Made by a program: the position numbers and the translations under genes. Under the pieces are notes generated by a model. The model did not search any database. It worked only from the letters and a program-made list of their open reading frames with translations, and had not been told where the DNA came from. This document shows, piece after piece, positions 1 to 8,466 of a stretch of 64,000 bases of DNA. Source of the stretch: Novacetimonas pomaceti (lineage in GTDB: Bacteria; Pseudomonadota; Alphaproteobacteria; Acetobacterales; Acetobacteraceae); the NCBI RefSeq assembly GCF_003207955.1, contig NZ_NOXG01000005.1, positions 90,408 to 154,407 of the forward strand. Reading direction: 5' to 3'. Position 1 is the stretch's first letter. Every line of letters begins with the position of its first letter.

Positions 1-132
1 GCGGTGCTGCGCCCGGATGGAGCGGGGGGCGATTCCTTCATGGTCTATCGTAATTTTAACGCAATCCGGCGCTATAATCCCTCGGACTTCTATGCACTGG
101 CCGTAGGGCTTCTGGGTAACGAGATTACATGA
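1..132 (+). CDS. Lytic murein transglycosylase, C-terminal end (partial)
   Basis: The first 43 codons are open and end in TGA. They encode a tail containing VYRNFNAIRRYNPSDFYAL, which matches the conserved C-terminus of MltB-type lytic murein transglycosylases: periplasmic enzymes that cleave the MurNAc-GlcNAc bond of peptidoglycan with formation of an anhydro sugar. The catalytic glutamate lies upstream of the window and cannot be checked. The stop overlaps the next start by four bases (ATGA), so the two cell-wall genes are probably co-transcribed and translationally coupled. The family assignment rests only on this tail. Confidence 0.75.
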   Translation, partial: AVLRPDGAGGDSFMVYRNFNAIRRYNPSDFYALAVGLLGNEIT

Positions 133-1421
133 CATCAGGACATACGCGTCTTCGCGCAGCGACACTTTCCACCGCCCCGCATGACGGGCGCCACCCGACA
201 CGCCGCGCGATCCTCTGCGGGGCGGCCAGCCTGCTTGCGCTCCTGCCTGCAGGGCGGGGGGCGCTTGCGGCGCGGAAGCATCGCGCCGCCGCCGCAGCCC
301 CCCCCGCCGCCGCGCCGGATGCGCCGCCGGGAACATATACCCCGGCCAACAGCCTGATCGGCCCGGTCGACACGCCGGCGCGGTGGGCATGCATCGTCGA
401 TTACACGACGGGCGCGGTCCTGCTGGAAAAGGCGGCGGACGAGCGCATGCCGCCCTCGTCACTGACGAAGATGATGACAGCCTATGTCGTGTTCGGCATG
501 CTGCGCGCCGGACGCCTGAAGCTGGACCAGTCCCTGACCGTCAGCGAAAAGGCATGGCGGATGCAGGGATCGAAGATGTTCGTCCCCCTGCAGGGATCGG
601 TAATGGTGTCCGACCTGATCCAGGGCATGGTGATCCAGTCGGGTAACGATGCCTGCATCGTCCTTGCCGAAGGCGTCGCGGGGTCCGAAGACCAGTTCGT
701 TTCCCTGATGAACGCGCAGGCCGCGCAGCTGGGCATGACCAACTCGCATTTCATGAACGCCACCGGCTGGCCCGCGGACGGGCATTACATGTCGGCGCGC
801 GATGTCACGACCATCGCGATGCACCTGATTCATGATTTTCCGGAATATTATCATTTCTTTTCCGAAAAAAGCTTCCGTTACAACAAGATATCCCAGGAAA
901 ACCGCAATGCGCTGGTCGTGAAGGGCATTGCCGACGGCCTGAAGACAGGCCACACCGACGCAGGCGGATACGGCCTGTGCGCCAGTTCGGAACGCGGGGG
1001 CAACCGTATCGTCATGGCGGTCAACGGGCTGCCATCAAGCAATGCGCGCGCGTTCGAAAGCGAACGGCTGCTGGAATGGGCATTCGTCAATTTTGAAAAC
1101 GCCACGCTGATGCACAGCGGCGCGGTCATTGACAACGCGCCGGTATGGCTGGGCCGGGCCCCGACCGTGCCACTGGTCGCCACCCGCGACATCCTGCTGA
1201 CATTGCCCCACGGGTGGCAGAATCGCGTCCATATCAGCCTGGATTACAAAAGCCCCATCCCCGCGCCGGTCACGGCCGGTCAACAGGTGGGCGAAGTCGT
1301 GATTTCCAATACGGGACTGGCCGACATCAGGGTGCCGGTCGTGGCCGGCGCGGACGTGGGCCGCCTGGGGCTGCTGGGACGGGCCTCCGCCGTGCTGGGA
1401 CAGAAGCTGGGACATCACTGA
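129..1421 (+). CDS. D-alanyl-D-alanine carboxypeptidase (penicillin-binding protein, S11 family)
   Basis: A 430-residue serine peptidase that removes the terminal D-alanine from peptidoglycan pentapeptides in the periplasm. All three penicillin-binding motifs are present: SLTK at residues 111-114 with the nucleophile serine, SGN at 171-173 and KTG at 272-274. The N-terminus has a twin-arginine-like signal (TRRAIL, then a hydrophobic stretch to about residue 47), followed by an Ala/Pro-rich linker. The C-terminal third fits the small beta domain of the DacA/DacC group. The ATG overlaps the stop of the upstream transglycosylase and tmk begins 5 bases downstream, so it sits in the run of genes reaching to about 6.2 kb. 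The exact paralogue (DacA, DacC or DacF) cannot be told from sequence alone. Confidence 0.93.
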   Translation: MTSGHTRLRAATLSTAPHDGRHPTRRAILCGAASLLALLPAGRGALAARKHRAAAAAPPAAAPDAPPGTYTPANSLIGPVDTPARWACIVDYTTGAVLLEKAADERMPPSSLTKMMTAYVVFGMLRAGRLKLDQSLTVSEKAWRMQGSKMFVPLQGSVMVSDLIQGMVIQSGNDACIVLAEGVAGSEDQFVSLMNAQAAQLGMTNSHFMNATGWPADGHYMSARDVTTIAMHLIHDFPEYYHFFSEKSFRYNKISQENRNALVVKGIADGLKTGHTDAGGYGLCASSERGGNRIVMAVNGLPSSNARAFESERLLEWAFVNFENATLMHSGAVIDNAPVWLGRAPTVPLVATRDILLTLPHGWQNRVHISLDYKSPIPAPVTAGQQVGEVVISNTGLADIRVPVVAGADVGRLGLLGRASAVLGQKLGHH

Positions 1422-1425
1422 ACGC

Positions 1426-2073
1426 ATGACGGGCTTATTCATCACGTTCGAAGGCGGCGAGGGGGCTGGCAAATCCACGCAGACGGCCCTGCTGGAACAG
1501 TACCTGCGCACGCGCCTGCCCGCGGACGCGATCATGCGCACGCGCGAACCGGGCGGGACGCCGGGGGCGGAGGCGCTGCGTGACTTCCTCCTGTTCGGTG
1601 GCCATGACCTGTCGCTGCGCGCCGAAACCCTGCTGCACTTTTCCGCGCGATACGATCACGTGGACCAGTTGATCCGCCCGGCGATGGCGGCGGGAAAGGT
1701 CGTCATCTCGGACCGTTTCACCGATTCCACCGCCGCCTATCAGGGATATGGACGCGGACAGGGCGATCCCGCGATCCTTGACCTTATCGAATCGCTGCGT
1801 GAACGCACGGGCATCAGCCCGGACCTGACATTCATCCTGACCGTCCCGCGCCCCGTGGCACTTGCGCGGTTGCGGGCGCGCGCCAACCGTCCCGATCGCT
1901 ATGAAACCGCGAACGAGGCGTTTCATGCCCGCGTCGCGGAAGGTTTCATCGCCATTGCGAAGGCGGAACCCGAACGCTGCATCACGCTGGACGCGACACG
2001 GCCGGCCGAAATCATCGCGCGTGAAATCGCAGCCCACGTCGCGACCCGCCTGCCGCCATCGCAGGAAGCGTAA
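1426..2073 (+). CDS. tmk: Thymidylate kinase
   Basis: Phosphorylates dTMP to dTDP with ATP, a required step of dTTP synthesis in the cytoplasm. The 215-residue length is typical. The P-loop GGEGAGKS lies at residues 10-17, the dTMP-binding DRF motif near residue 92, and a basic lid region (RANRPDRYE) near residue 150. It is followed directly by holB with a one-base overlap (TAATG), the usual tmk-holB pairing in Proteobacteria, linking precursor supply to the replication clamp loader. Confidence 0.97.
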   Translation: MTGLFITFEGGEGAGKSTQTALLEQYLRTRLPADAIMRTREPGGTPGAEALRDFLLFGGHDLSLRAETLLHFSARYDHVDQLIRPAMAAGKVVISDRFTDSTAAYQGYGRGQGDPAILDLIESLRERTGISPDLTFILTVPRPVALARLRARANRPDRYETANEAFHARVAEGFIAIAKAEPERCITLDATRPAEIIAREIAAHVATRLPPSQEA

Positions 2074-3038
2074 TGACGGCCCCGCGCGAACGGACGCAAC
2101 TGCATGGGCACGAGGCCGCATGGCGGCAGTTCGAAAGCGTCATGCGCTCGGGACGGCTGCACCATGCCTGGCTTCTGACCGGCGCGGAAGGCATCGGCAA
2201 GGCCACGATGGCCTTCATGATGGCCCGTGCCCTTCTGGACGCGCTGGACCATGACAGCCCGGTCGGGCGGCGTGTCAGCGCGGGCACCCATGCCGACCTT
2301 CTGGTGGTCGCGCGTGCCATGGACGAAAAGAACCATCGCCTGCGCCGCGAAATCGTCGGCGACGACGTGCGCCCGATCGGCGCGTTCCTGCGGCGCACGG
2401 CGGCGGAAGGGGGATGGCGCGTCGTGATCGTCGATGGCGCGGAATACATGAACCGCACTGCATCGAACGCCATCCTGAAAATCCTTGAGGAACCGCCCAG
2501 GGGCGCGATACTGATCCTGACCTGCGCGGCACCGGGCCGGCTTCTGCCGACGATACGCAGCCGATGCCGGACGCTGGACCTTGGCCCGCTGCCACCGCAG
2601 GCACTTCGTGACATCCTGCATGATGTCGTGGAGGAAGAGCAGCGGCACGATATCGCGAAAGTCATCCCGCTGGCCCATGGATCCGCGGGGCGCGCCCTGT
2701 CGCTGCTGCGCAGGAACGGGGTAAAACTCTCCGCGCTGGTGGACGAGGTGATGGCGGGCGGAACCGAGGACATGGATGCCTATCGTATCGCCGGCAGCAT
2801 CGCGGAGGCGGAAAATGGCTTTTCGGTCTTTTTCGATCTGTTATGCGATGCCATATCGACAAGGACACGCGAACTTCTCCGCCAGCCACGGCATGAGGGA
2901 CCGGTCCGCGACCGCCGTCCCGAACACATGGCGCGGGTATGGCAGGATCTGGTCCGCCTGCGGGCAGAGACCGAAAATTTCAATCTGGATAAGCAGCAGG
3001 CGCTCCTGACGGCGCTTGCGCGGGTGAATGCAATATGA
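2073..3038 (+). CDS. holB: DNA polymerase III delta' subunit
   Basis: A 321-residue clamp-loader subunit of the DNA polymerase III holoenzyme; delta' is the rigid stator that helps load the sliding clamp. The N-terminal AAA+ fold shows a P-loop-like GAEGIGKA near residue 32, and the middle shows the sequence of branch-migration type clamp loaders (NAILKILEEPP near residue 132, then SRCR). The start overlaps the tmk stop and the end overlaps the metG start by four bases, so translation is probably coupled along the run. Context and length both support holB rather than dnaX, which would be much longer. Confidence 0.93.
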   Translation: MTAPRERTQLHGHEAAWRQFESVMRSGRLHHAWLLTGAEGIGKATMAFMMARALLDALDHDSPVGRRVSAGTHADLLVVARAMDEKNHRLRREIVGDDVRPIGAFLRRTAAEGGWRVVIVDGAEYMNRTASNAILKILEEPPRGAILILTCAAPGRLLPTIRSRCRTLDLGPLPPQALRDILHDVVEEEQRHDIAKVIPLAHGSAGRALSLLRRNGVKLSALVDEVMAGGTEDMDAYRIAGSIAEAENGFSVFFDLLCDAISTRTRELLRQPRHEGPVRDRRPEHMARVWQDLVRLRAETENFNLDKQQALLTALARVNAI

Positions 3039-4576
3039 CACGGCGCTATTACGTCACGACACCGATCTATTATGTGAATGGGGCGCCCCATATCGGCCAC
3101 GCCTATACCTCCGTCGCGGCGGACGTCATCGCGCGTTTCAAGCGGCTGGCGGGATTTGACGTGTTCTTCCTGACCGGCACCGACGAACATGGGCAGAAGG
3201 TGGAACAGGCCGCGCAGGCCGCGGGCATGACCCCGATCGCCCTGGCCGACCGTGTCGCCGCGGATTTCCGCGACATGTATGATGCGATGGCCATCTCCTA
3301 CGATGATTTCATCCGCACGACTGAACCCCGCCATGCCGAAGGGGCCTCCGCCGTGTGGAAGAAGCTGGAGGAAAACGGCCATATCTATCTTGGCGCGTAC
3401 GAAGGCTGGTACGCCCTGCGCGATGAATGCTTCTATCAGGAAGAGGAACTGGTAACCCGGCCTGACAGCACGCGCGTCGCCCCCACCGGCGCGCCGGTGG
3501 AATGGGTGAAGGAACCATCGTATTTCTTCCGCCTGTCCGGTTTCGCCGACCGGCTTCTGGAACTTTACGAAAAACATCCCGGCTTCGTGGAGCCTGCCTC
3601 CCGCCGGAACGAGGTCATCAGCTTCGTGCGCGGGGGCCTGCGTGACCTGTCCATCAGCCGGACCAGCTTCAACTGGGGCATTCCCGTGCCCGGCGACCCG
3701 AAACACGTGATGTATGTATGGGTCGATGCGCTGGCCAATTACCTGTCGGCCGTCGGATATCCCGACGAAAGCGCGCCGCGATGGGATTTCTGGCCCGCGA
3801 ACCTGCATCTGGTGGGCAAGGACATCCTGCGCTTTCACGCCATCTACTGGCCCGCGCTGCTGATGGGGGCGGGACTGGCGCTGCCTGAACGCGTCTTCTC
3901 CCACGGGTGGTGGACCATCGAGGGCCAGAAGATGAGCAAGTCGCTGGGCAACGTGGTCGACCCGCGCGACCTGGTGAAGGAATTCGGCCTGGATCCCATC
4001 CGTTTCTTCCTGATGCGTGAAATGCCGTTCGGCGGGGACAGCGACCTCAGCCGCAGGGCCATCATCACGCGCATGAATGTCGAACTTGCCAACGACCTTG
4101 GCAACCTTGCCCAGCGCACCCTGTCGCAGATCGCGCGCAACTGTGGCGGCGTCCTGCCCGAACGTGGCGCCCACACGGCGGAGGATACGGCCCTTCTGGC
4201 GCAGGCCAGCCTGCTGCCGGAAATCATGGCAGGCCAGATCGACAGGCAGGCCCTGACGGACGCGCTGGAGGAAGTCTGGAAAGTCATCCGCGCCAGCAAC
4301 GCCTATATCGACCATCAGGCCCCGTGGGCGCTGAAGAAGACCGACCCGCAGCGCATGGCCGACGTGCTGCGCGTCCTTGTCGATGGCCTGCGCGTCATCG
4401 CCACGGTCCTGCAGCCCTACATGCCGCAAAGCATGGATGCCATGCTGACCCAGCTGGGTGTGGAGGCCGGGGAACGCAGCTTCGCCGCGTTGGATGTGCC
4501 CCTGCCGGCGGGCCGCGCGCTGCCCGCGCCCAAGGGAATCTTCCCCCGCTTTGTCGAGGCCGAAGCAACGCCATGA
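3035..4576 (+). CDS. metG: Methionyl-tRNA synthetase
   Basis: A class I aminoacyl-tRNA synthetase of 513 residues that charges tRNA-Met. The HIGH-type motif is PHIGHAY near residue 17 and the KMSKS loop is KMSKSLGN near residue 305. The protein is of the short form (about 510 residues) that lacks the C-terminal EMAP-like tRNA-binding domain of the E. coli enzyme, usual in Alphaproteobacteria. It overlaps holB upstream and the TatD-like gene downstream by four bases each. The conserved neighbourhood tmk-holB-metG-tatD supports the call. Confidence 0.98.
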   Translation: MTRRYYVTTPIYYVNGAPHIGHAYTSVAADVIARFKRLAGFDVFFLTGTDEHGQKVEQAAQAAGMTPIALADRVAADFRDMYDAMAISYDDFIRTTEPRHAEGASAVWKKLEENGHIYLGAYEGWYALRDECFYQEEELVTRPDSTRVAPTGAPVEWVKEPSYFFRLSGFADRLLELYEKHPGFVEPASRRNEVISFVRGGLRDLSISRTSFNWGIPVPGDPKHVMYVWVDALANYLSAVGYPDESAPRWDFWPANLHLVGKDILRFHAIYWPALLMGAGLALPERVFSHGWWTIEGQKMSKSLGNVVDPRDLVKEFGLDPIRFFLMREMPFGGDSDLSRRAIITRMNVELANDLGNLAQRTLSQIARNCGGVLPERGAHTAEDTALLAQASLLPEIMAGQIDRQALTDALEEVWKVIRASNAYIDHQAPWALKKTDPQRMADVLRVLVDGLRVIATVLQPYMPQSMDAMLTQLGVEAGERSFAALDVPLPAGRALPAPKGIFPRFVEAEATP

Positions 4577-5370
4577 CCCGGACGGACCTGACGGATTCAC
4601 ACTGCCATCTGGATCATTTCTCGGACGAGGAACTGCCTGATCTGCTGGCGCGCGCCCGCGATGCCGGGGTCGGGGGGCTTGTCACGATCGGCACGCGCCT
4701 GTCGCGCGCGGCACAGCAGAAAAAGCTGGCCGCCCTCGATTCCCCGCAGGTGCGGGTATGGTGCACCATCGGCACCCATCCCGATCATGTCGATGAAGCC
4801 CCCGTGCCAACGCCCGATGACATCATTGCGCAGACCCATGATGCCTGCGTCATCGGAATCGGGGAAAGCGGCCTTGATTACTTCCACGGCAAGCCGGAGA
4901 TCCGGCCCCGCCAGCAGGAAAGCTTTCGCGCCCATATCGCCGCGGCACGGCAGACCGGCCTGCCGCTGGTCATCCACACGCGCGAGGCTGACGAGGACAT
5001 GATCTCCATCCTGCGGCAGGAGACGGAAGAAAAGGGCGCCTTTCCCTTTCTGGTACACTGTTTTTCATCCGGCCCGGAACTGGCGCGGGCCGCGATCGAA
5101 CTGGGTGGCTATATCAGCTTTTCAGGGATCGCGACCTTCAACCGTTCCGACGCGCTGAGGGCCATCGCGGTGGACATCCCGGCCGAACGTCTGCTGGTGG
5201 AAACGGATGCGCCTTTCCTTGCCCCCGTCCCAAAGCGGGGCAAGCGCAACGAACCCGGATATGTCGCCCACACGGCACAGCGCCTGGCGCAGGTGAGGCA
5301 GATGGACGATGACAGGTTCGCGGCGCTGACGACGGCCAATTTCCACCGCCTGTTCACCAAGGCGGCCTGA
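4573..5370 (+). CDS. TatD family metal-dependent hydrolase
   Basis: A TIM-barrel metallohydrolase of 265 residues; family members act as 3'-5' exonucleases or deoxyribonucleases in DNA repair and turnover. Metal ligands are visible: HCHLDH at the N-terminus, GESGLDY near residue 97, VIHTREA near 133, HCFS near 162, and ETDAPFLAP near 212. An open frame continues upstream through metG, but the ATG at 4573, which overlaps the metG stop in an ATGA, gives the normal family N-terminus. The order metG-tatD-metallo-beta-lactamase is common in Alphaproteobacteria. Which TatD paralogue this is (YcfH type is likely from context) is an inference. Confidence 0.93.
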   Translation: MTRTDLTDSHCHLDHFSDEELPDLLARARDAGVGGLVTIGTRLSRAAQQKKLAALDSPQVRVWCTIGTHPDHVDEAPVPTPDDIIAQTHDACVIGIGESGLDYFHGKPEIRPRQQESFRAHIAAARQTGLPLVIHTREADEDMISILRQETEEKGAFPFLVHCFSSGPELARAAIELGGYISFSGIATFNRSDALRAIAVDIPAERLLVETDAPFLAPVPKRGKRNEPGYVAHTAQRLAQVRQMDDDRFAALTTANFHRLFTKAA

Positions 5371-5373
5371 ACA

Positions 5374-6159
5374 ATGGAAATGACCATTCTGGGATGCGGG
5401 GGATCGGCGGGCGTTCCCATGATCGGCGGACCCGACGGGGCAGGGGACTGGGGCGAATGCAATCCGCTGGAACCGCGCAATGCCCGTACCCGCTCCTCCG
5501 TCCTGCTGCGCGACGACAGGGGGCATGCGCTTCTGGTCGATACGGGACCGGACCTGCGCGCGCAGCTGCTGGCGCAGCGGATTTCGCGCGTCGATGCGGT
5601 CATCTATACCCATGCCCATGCGGATCACATCGCGGGGCTTGATGAACTGCGGGCGATCAACCGCATCATGGGATGCCCGATTCCGGCCTATGCCACGCAG
5701 GATGTCATTGATGAACTCGTGATGCGCTTTGATTACGTGTTCCGCCCGTGGACGCCGCCATCCTTCTATCGTCCCGTCCTGGTCCCGCATGTCGTGACCC
5801 CCGGCGACGAGGTGGAGATCGCGGGCATGAAGGTCCGCATTTTCGAGCAGGTGCATGGCCGTACCCTGACACTTGGCCTTCGGGTCGGGCCGATGGCCTA
5901 CTGCACCGATGTCGCGGAACTTGATGAAACGGCGCTGGATATCCTGCGCGGGGTTGATACCTGGGTGGTCGGATGCTTCCAGCGCGCGACCCATGTTTCC
6001 CACGGCTGGCTGGAACAGGTCCTGCGGTGGCGCGAACGCATACAGCCCCGCCGCACCGTCCTGACCCATATGGGCCCCGACATGGACTGGGACTGGATGC
6101 AGGCGCATCTGCCACCGGGGGTTGAGGCCGCGCATGACGGACTGGTGCTGCGGACCTGA
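5374..6159 (+). CDS. Metallo-beta-lactamase fold hydrolase (PhnP-like)
   Basis: A 261-residue zinc hydrolase with the signature HAHADHIAGLDE near residue 73 and further ligands in DTGPDL and THMGPDMD. Its start includes GCGGSAGVP, as in PhnP-like phosphoribosyl cyclic phosphodiesterases and related metal hydrolases. No phosphonate genes are nearby, so a PhnP role in C-P lyase metabolism is not supported; in many Alphaproteobacteria this gene simply follows tatD. It starts 3 bases after the tatD stop and closes the plus-strand run. The natural substrate is unknown. Confidence 0.88.
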   Translation: MEMTILGCGGSAGVPMIGGPDGAGDWGECNPLEPRNARTRSSVLLRDDRGHALLVDTGPDLRAQLLAQRISRVDAVIYTHAHADHIAGLDELRAINRIMGCPIPAYATQDVIDELVMRFDYVFRPWTPPSFYRPVLVPHVVTPGDEVEIAGMKVRIFEQVHGRTLTLGLRVGPMAYCTDVAELDETALDILRGVDTWVVGCFQRATHVSHGWLEQVLRWRERIQPRRTVLTHMGPDMDWDWMQAHLPPGVEAAHDGLVLRT

Positions 6160-6493
6160 CGGCCGCATGACCGGGACCCTACCAATGCTTCATCCTGAAA
6201 ATTTAGGTTGAATCCCGCACATCCGGAGCGATAGCGTAAATGGACGGGCCGATCCGTGATCGGGACCCGCTGTTTACGGGGTGACAAAATCACTAGGTTA
6301 TATCAGGGCAATATTGCCCGACCTCACGATACCACGCCCATGCAGGCGAAAGGTCGTGTCATCACCGCCAAACGTTAAAAAGACAGGTTGCCGGCCCCCC
6401 TTTGCATGCAGGGGACGGATTACAAGACAAGATACGACGAACGCTCATCCTGTGGTTCACCCCGAACCCTGCTGATTTCGGAGAAATCTGCTG
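6160..6493. other. Intergenic region upstream of prkA
   Basis: This 334-base gap holds no convincing gene. It must carry the promoter of the prkA cluster, but no clear sigma-70 or heat-shock promoter stands out. It contains a perfect 14-base palindrome at 6306-6319 (GGGCAATATTGCCC), listed separately. The ribosome binding site GGAGA at 6480-6484 sits 9 bases before the prkA ATG. Confidence 0.6.
6306..6319. promoter_or_regulatory. Perfect 14-base palindrome in the prkA upstream region
   Basis: GGGCAATATTGCCC reads the same on both strands and lies about 175 bases before the prkA start. It is a plausible dimeric regulator site, but no known consensus was recognised, and a palindrome of this size can occur by chance in a 64 kb window. 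Confidence 0.3.
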
Positions 6494-8440
6494 ATGGCCA
6501 ATGAGTTCAATGTCTTTTCCCTTGCGACGGCAATGCGCGACGAACACCGCGAAGTCGAAATGGGACTGTCCGACTATCTCGAACACTGCAAGGCTGATCC
6601 ATCCTGTTACGCCACGGCGGCGGAGCGCATGCTGAGCGCGATCGGAGAGGCCGAAACGATCGATACATCACGCGACCCGCGCATGTCGCGCATCTTCATG
6701 AACCGTACGTTACGGGTCTATCCCGCCTTTGCCGATTTCTACGGGATGGAAGAAACCATCGAGCAGATTGTCGGCTTTTTCCGCCACGCGGCGCAGGGGC
6801 TGGAGGAACGCAAGCAGATCCTCTACCTGCTTGGCCCGGTGGGGGGTGGCAAGTCCTCGCTGGGTGAACGCCTCAAGGCGCTGATGGAAAAGGAACCGAT
6901 CCATGTCCTCAAGGCGGGACGGCAGATCAGCCCGGTTTTTGAAAGTCCGCTCGGCCTGTTCGACCCCGAACGCATGGGACCCGCGCTGGAAAAGCAGTAT
7001 GGCATCCCGCGCCGCCTGCTGACGGGCATCGCAAGCCCGTGGGCCATAAAGCGGCTGGAGGAATTCGATGGCGACCTTTCACGCTTCAGCGTCGTCAGGC
7101 TGCATCCTTCGCGGCTGCGCCAGATCGCGATCGCCAAGACCGAACCCGGCGACGACAACAACCAGGATGTCTCCGCGCTGGTGGGAAAGGTCGATATCCG
7201 CCAGCTGGAAAACTACAGCCAGAACGATCCCGACGCCTACAGCTTTTCAGGCGGGCTGAACCGCGCCAATCAGGGCATCCTTGAATTCGTGGAGATGTTC
7301 AAGGCGCCGATCAAGATGCTGCATCCGCTGCTGACGGCAACGCAGGAGGGTAATTATGTCGGCACGGAAAACATCGGGGCCATTCCCTTTACGGGCGTCA
7401 TCCTCGCCCATTCGAACGAGGCGGAGTGGCAGACCTTTCGCAACAACCGCTCCAACGAGGCATTCCTGGACCGCGTATGCGTCATCAAGGTGCCTTACTG
7501 CCTGCGCGTGACCGAAGAATCGCGGATTTATGAAAAGCTGATTGATACCTCCAGCCTGTCCGCCGCCCCGTGCGCGCCGAACACGCTGGAAATGCTGGCG
7601 CGTTTCGCCGTGCTGTCGCGCCTGAAACCGCATCCCAACTCCACCCAGTTCGCGAAAATGCGTGTCTATGACGGGGAAAACATCCGTGAAACCGACCCCA
7701 AGGCGCGCACGATGCAGGAATATCGCGACGCGGCGGGCGTGAACGAGGGCATGAACGGGATTTCCACGCGCTTTGCCTACAAGGTGCTGTCGGCCACGTT
7801 CAACCACGACCCGACGGAAATCGCGGCCGATCCGGTCCACCTGATGTATGTGCTTGAACATGCCATCCGGCGCGAACAGTTCCCTGCGGAGGTCGAGGCG
7901 CAGTACCTCGCCACGCTCAAATCCGACCTGGCCGGGCGGTACGCCGAATATCTGGGCCATGAAATCCAGAAGGCCTATCTGGAAAGCTATAACGATTATG
8001 GCCAGAACCTGTTCGACCGGTATCTGGAACATGCCGACGCATGGATCGAGGATCAGGATTTCAAGGATCCCGACACCGGGCAGATGCTCAATCGCGACCT
8101 GCTGAATTCCGAGCTGACCAAGACGGAAAAACCCGCCGGGATCGCCAATCCCAAGGATTTCCGGAACGAGGTGGTGAAATTCGCCCTGCGCGCGCGCGCC
8201 AACAACGCGGGTCGCAACCCGTCATGGACGTCCTATGAAAAAATCCGCGATGTCATTGAAAAGCGGATGTTCAGCCAGGTGGAGGACCTTCTGCCGGTCA
8301 TCAGCTTCGGTTCGAAAAAGGACAGGGAGACCGGGCACAAGCATGATGAGTTCGTCGGACGCATGATTGCGCGCGGTTATACGGAACGCCAGGTCCGCCG
8401 GCTGGTTGAATGGTACATGCGGGTCAAGCAGTCCGCCTGA
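6494..8440 (+). CDS. prkA: PrkA family serine protein kinase
   Basis: A 648-residue cytoplasmic protein with an N-terminal AAA-type domain and the C-terminal PrkA domain. The Walker A motif GPVGGGKS lies at residues 114-121. Homologues (YeaG in E. coli, PrkA in Bacillus) are linked to the general stress response, nutrient limitation and sporulation; kinase and ATP-dependent protease activities have both been reported for the family. It is followed by a DUF444 protein and a SpoVR protein in the same direction, the conserved three-gene cluster. The ATG at 6494 has a good ribosome binding site (GGAGA, 9-base spacing). Confidence 0.96.
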   Translation: MANEFNVFSLATAMRDEHREVEMGLSDYLEHCKADPSCYATAAERMLSAIGEAETIDTSRDPRMSRIFMNRTLRVYPAFADFYGMEETIEQIVGFFRHAAQGLEERKQILYLLGPVGGGKSSLGERLKALMEKEPIHVLKAGRQISPVFESPLGLFDPERMGPALEKQYGIPRRLLTGIASPWAIKRLEEFDGDLSRFSVVRLHPSRLRQIAIAKTEPGDDNNQDVSALVGKVDIRQLENYSQNDPDAYSFSGGLNRANQGILEFVEMFKAPIKMLHPLLTATQEGNYVGTENIGAIPFTGVILAHSNEAEWQTFRNNRSNEAFLDRVCVIKVPYCLRVTEESRIYEKLIDTSSLSAAPCAPNTLEMLARFAVLSRLKPHPNSTQFAKMRVYDGENIRETDPKARTMQEYRDAAGVNEGMNGISTRFAYKVLSATFNHDPTEIAADPVHLMYVLEHAIRREQFPAEVEAQYLATLKSDLAGRYAEYLGHEIQKAYLESYNDYGQNLFDRYLEHADAWIEDQDFKDPDTGQMLNRDLLNSELTKTEKPAGIANPKDFRNEVVKFALRARANNAGRNPSWTSYEKIRDVIEKRMFSQVEDLLPVISFGSKKDRETGHKHDEFVGRMIARGYTERQVRRLVEWYMRVKQSA

Positions 8441-8466
8441 CACATGGAACATGGTGGTAATGCGCA

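Noticed and set aside
2780..4600. Minus-strand 606-codon ORF opposite metG
   Set aside because: It runs antisense to a certain metG and overlaps holB; its sequence looks like a frame shadow of a GC-rich gene.
6281..6475. 64-codon ORF upstream of prkA
   Set aside because: No ribosome binding site or recognisable features; it overlaps the likely promoter region.
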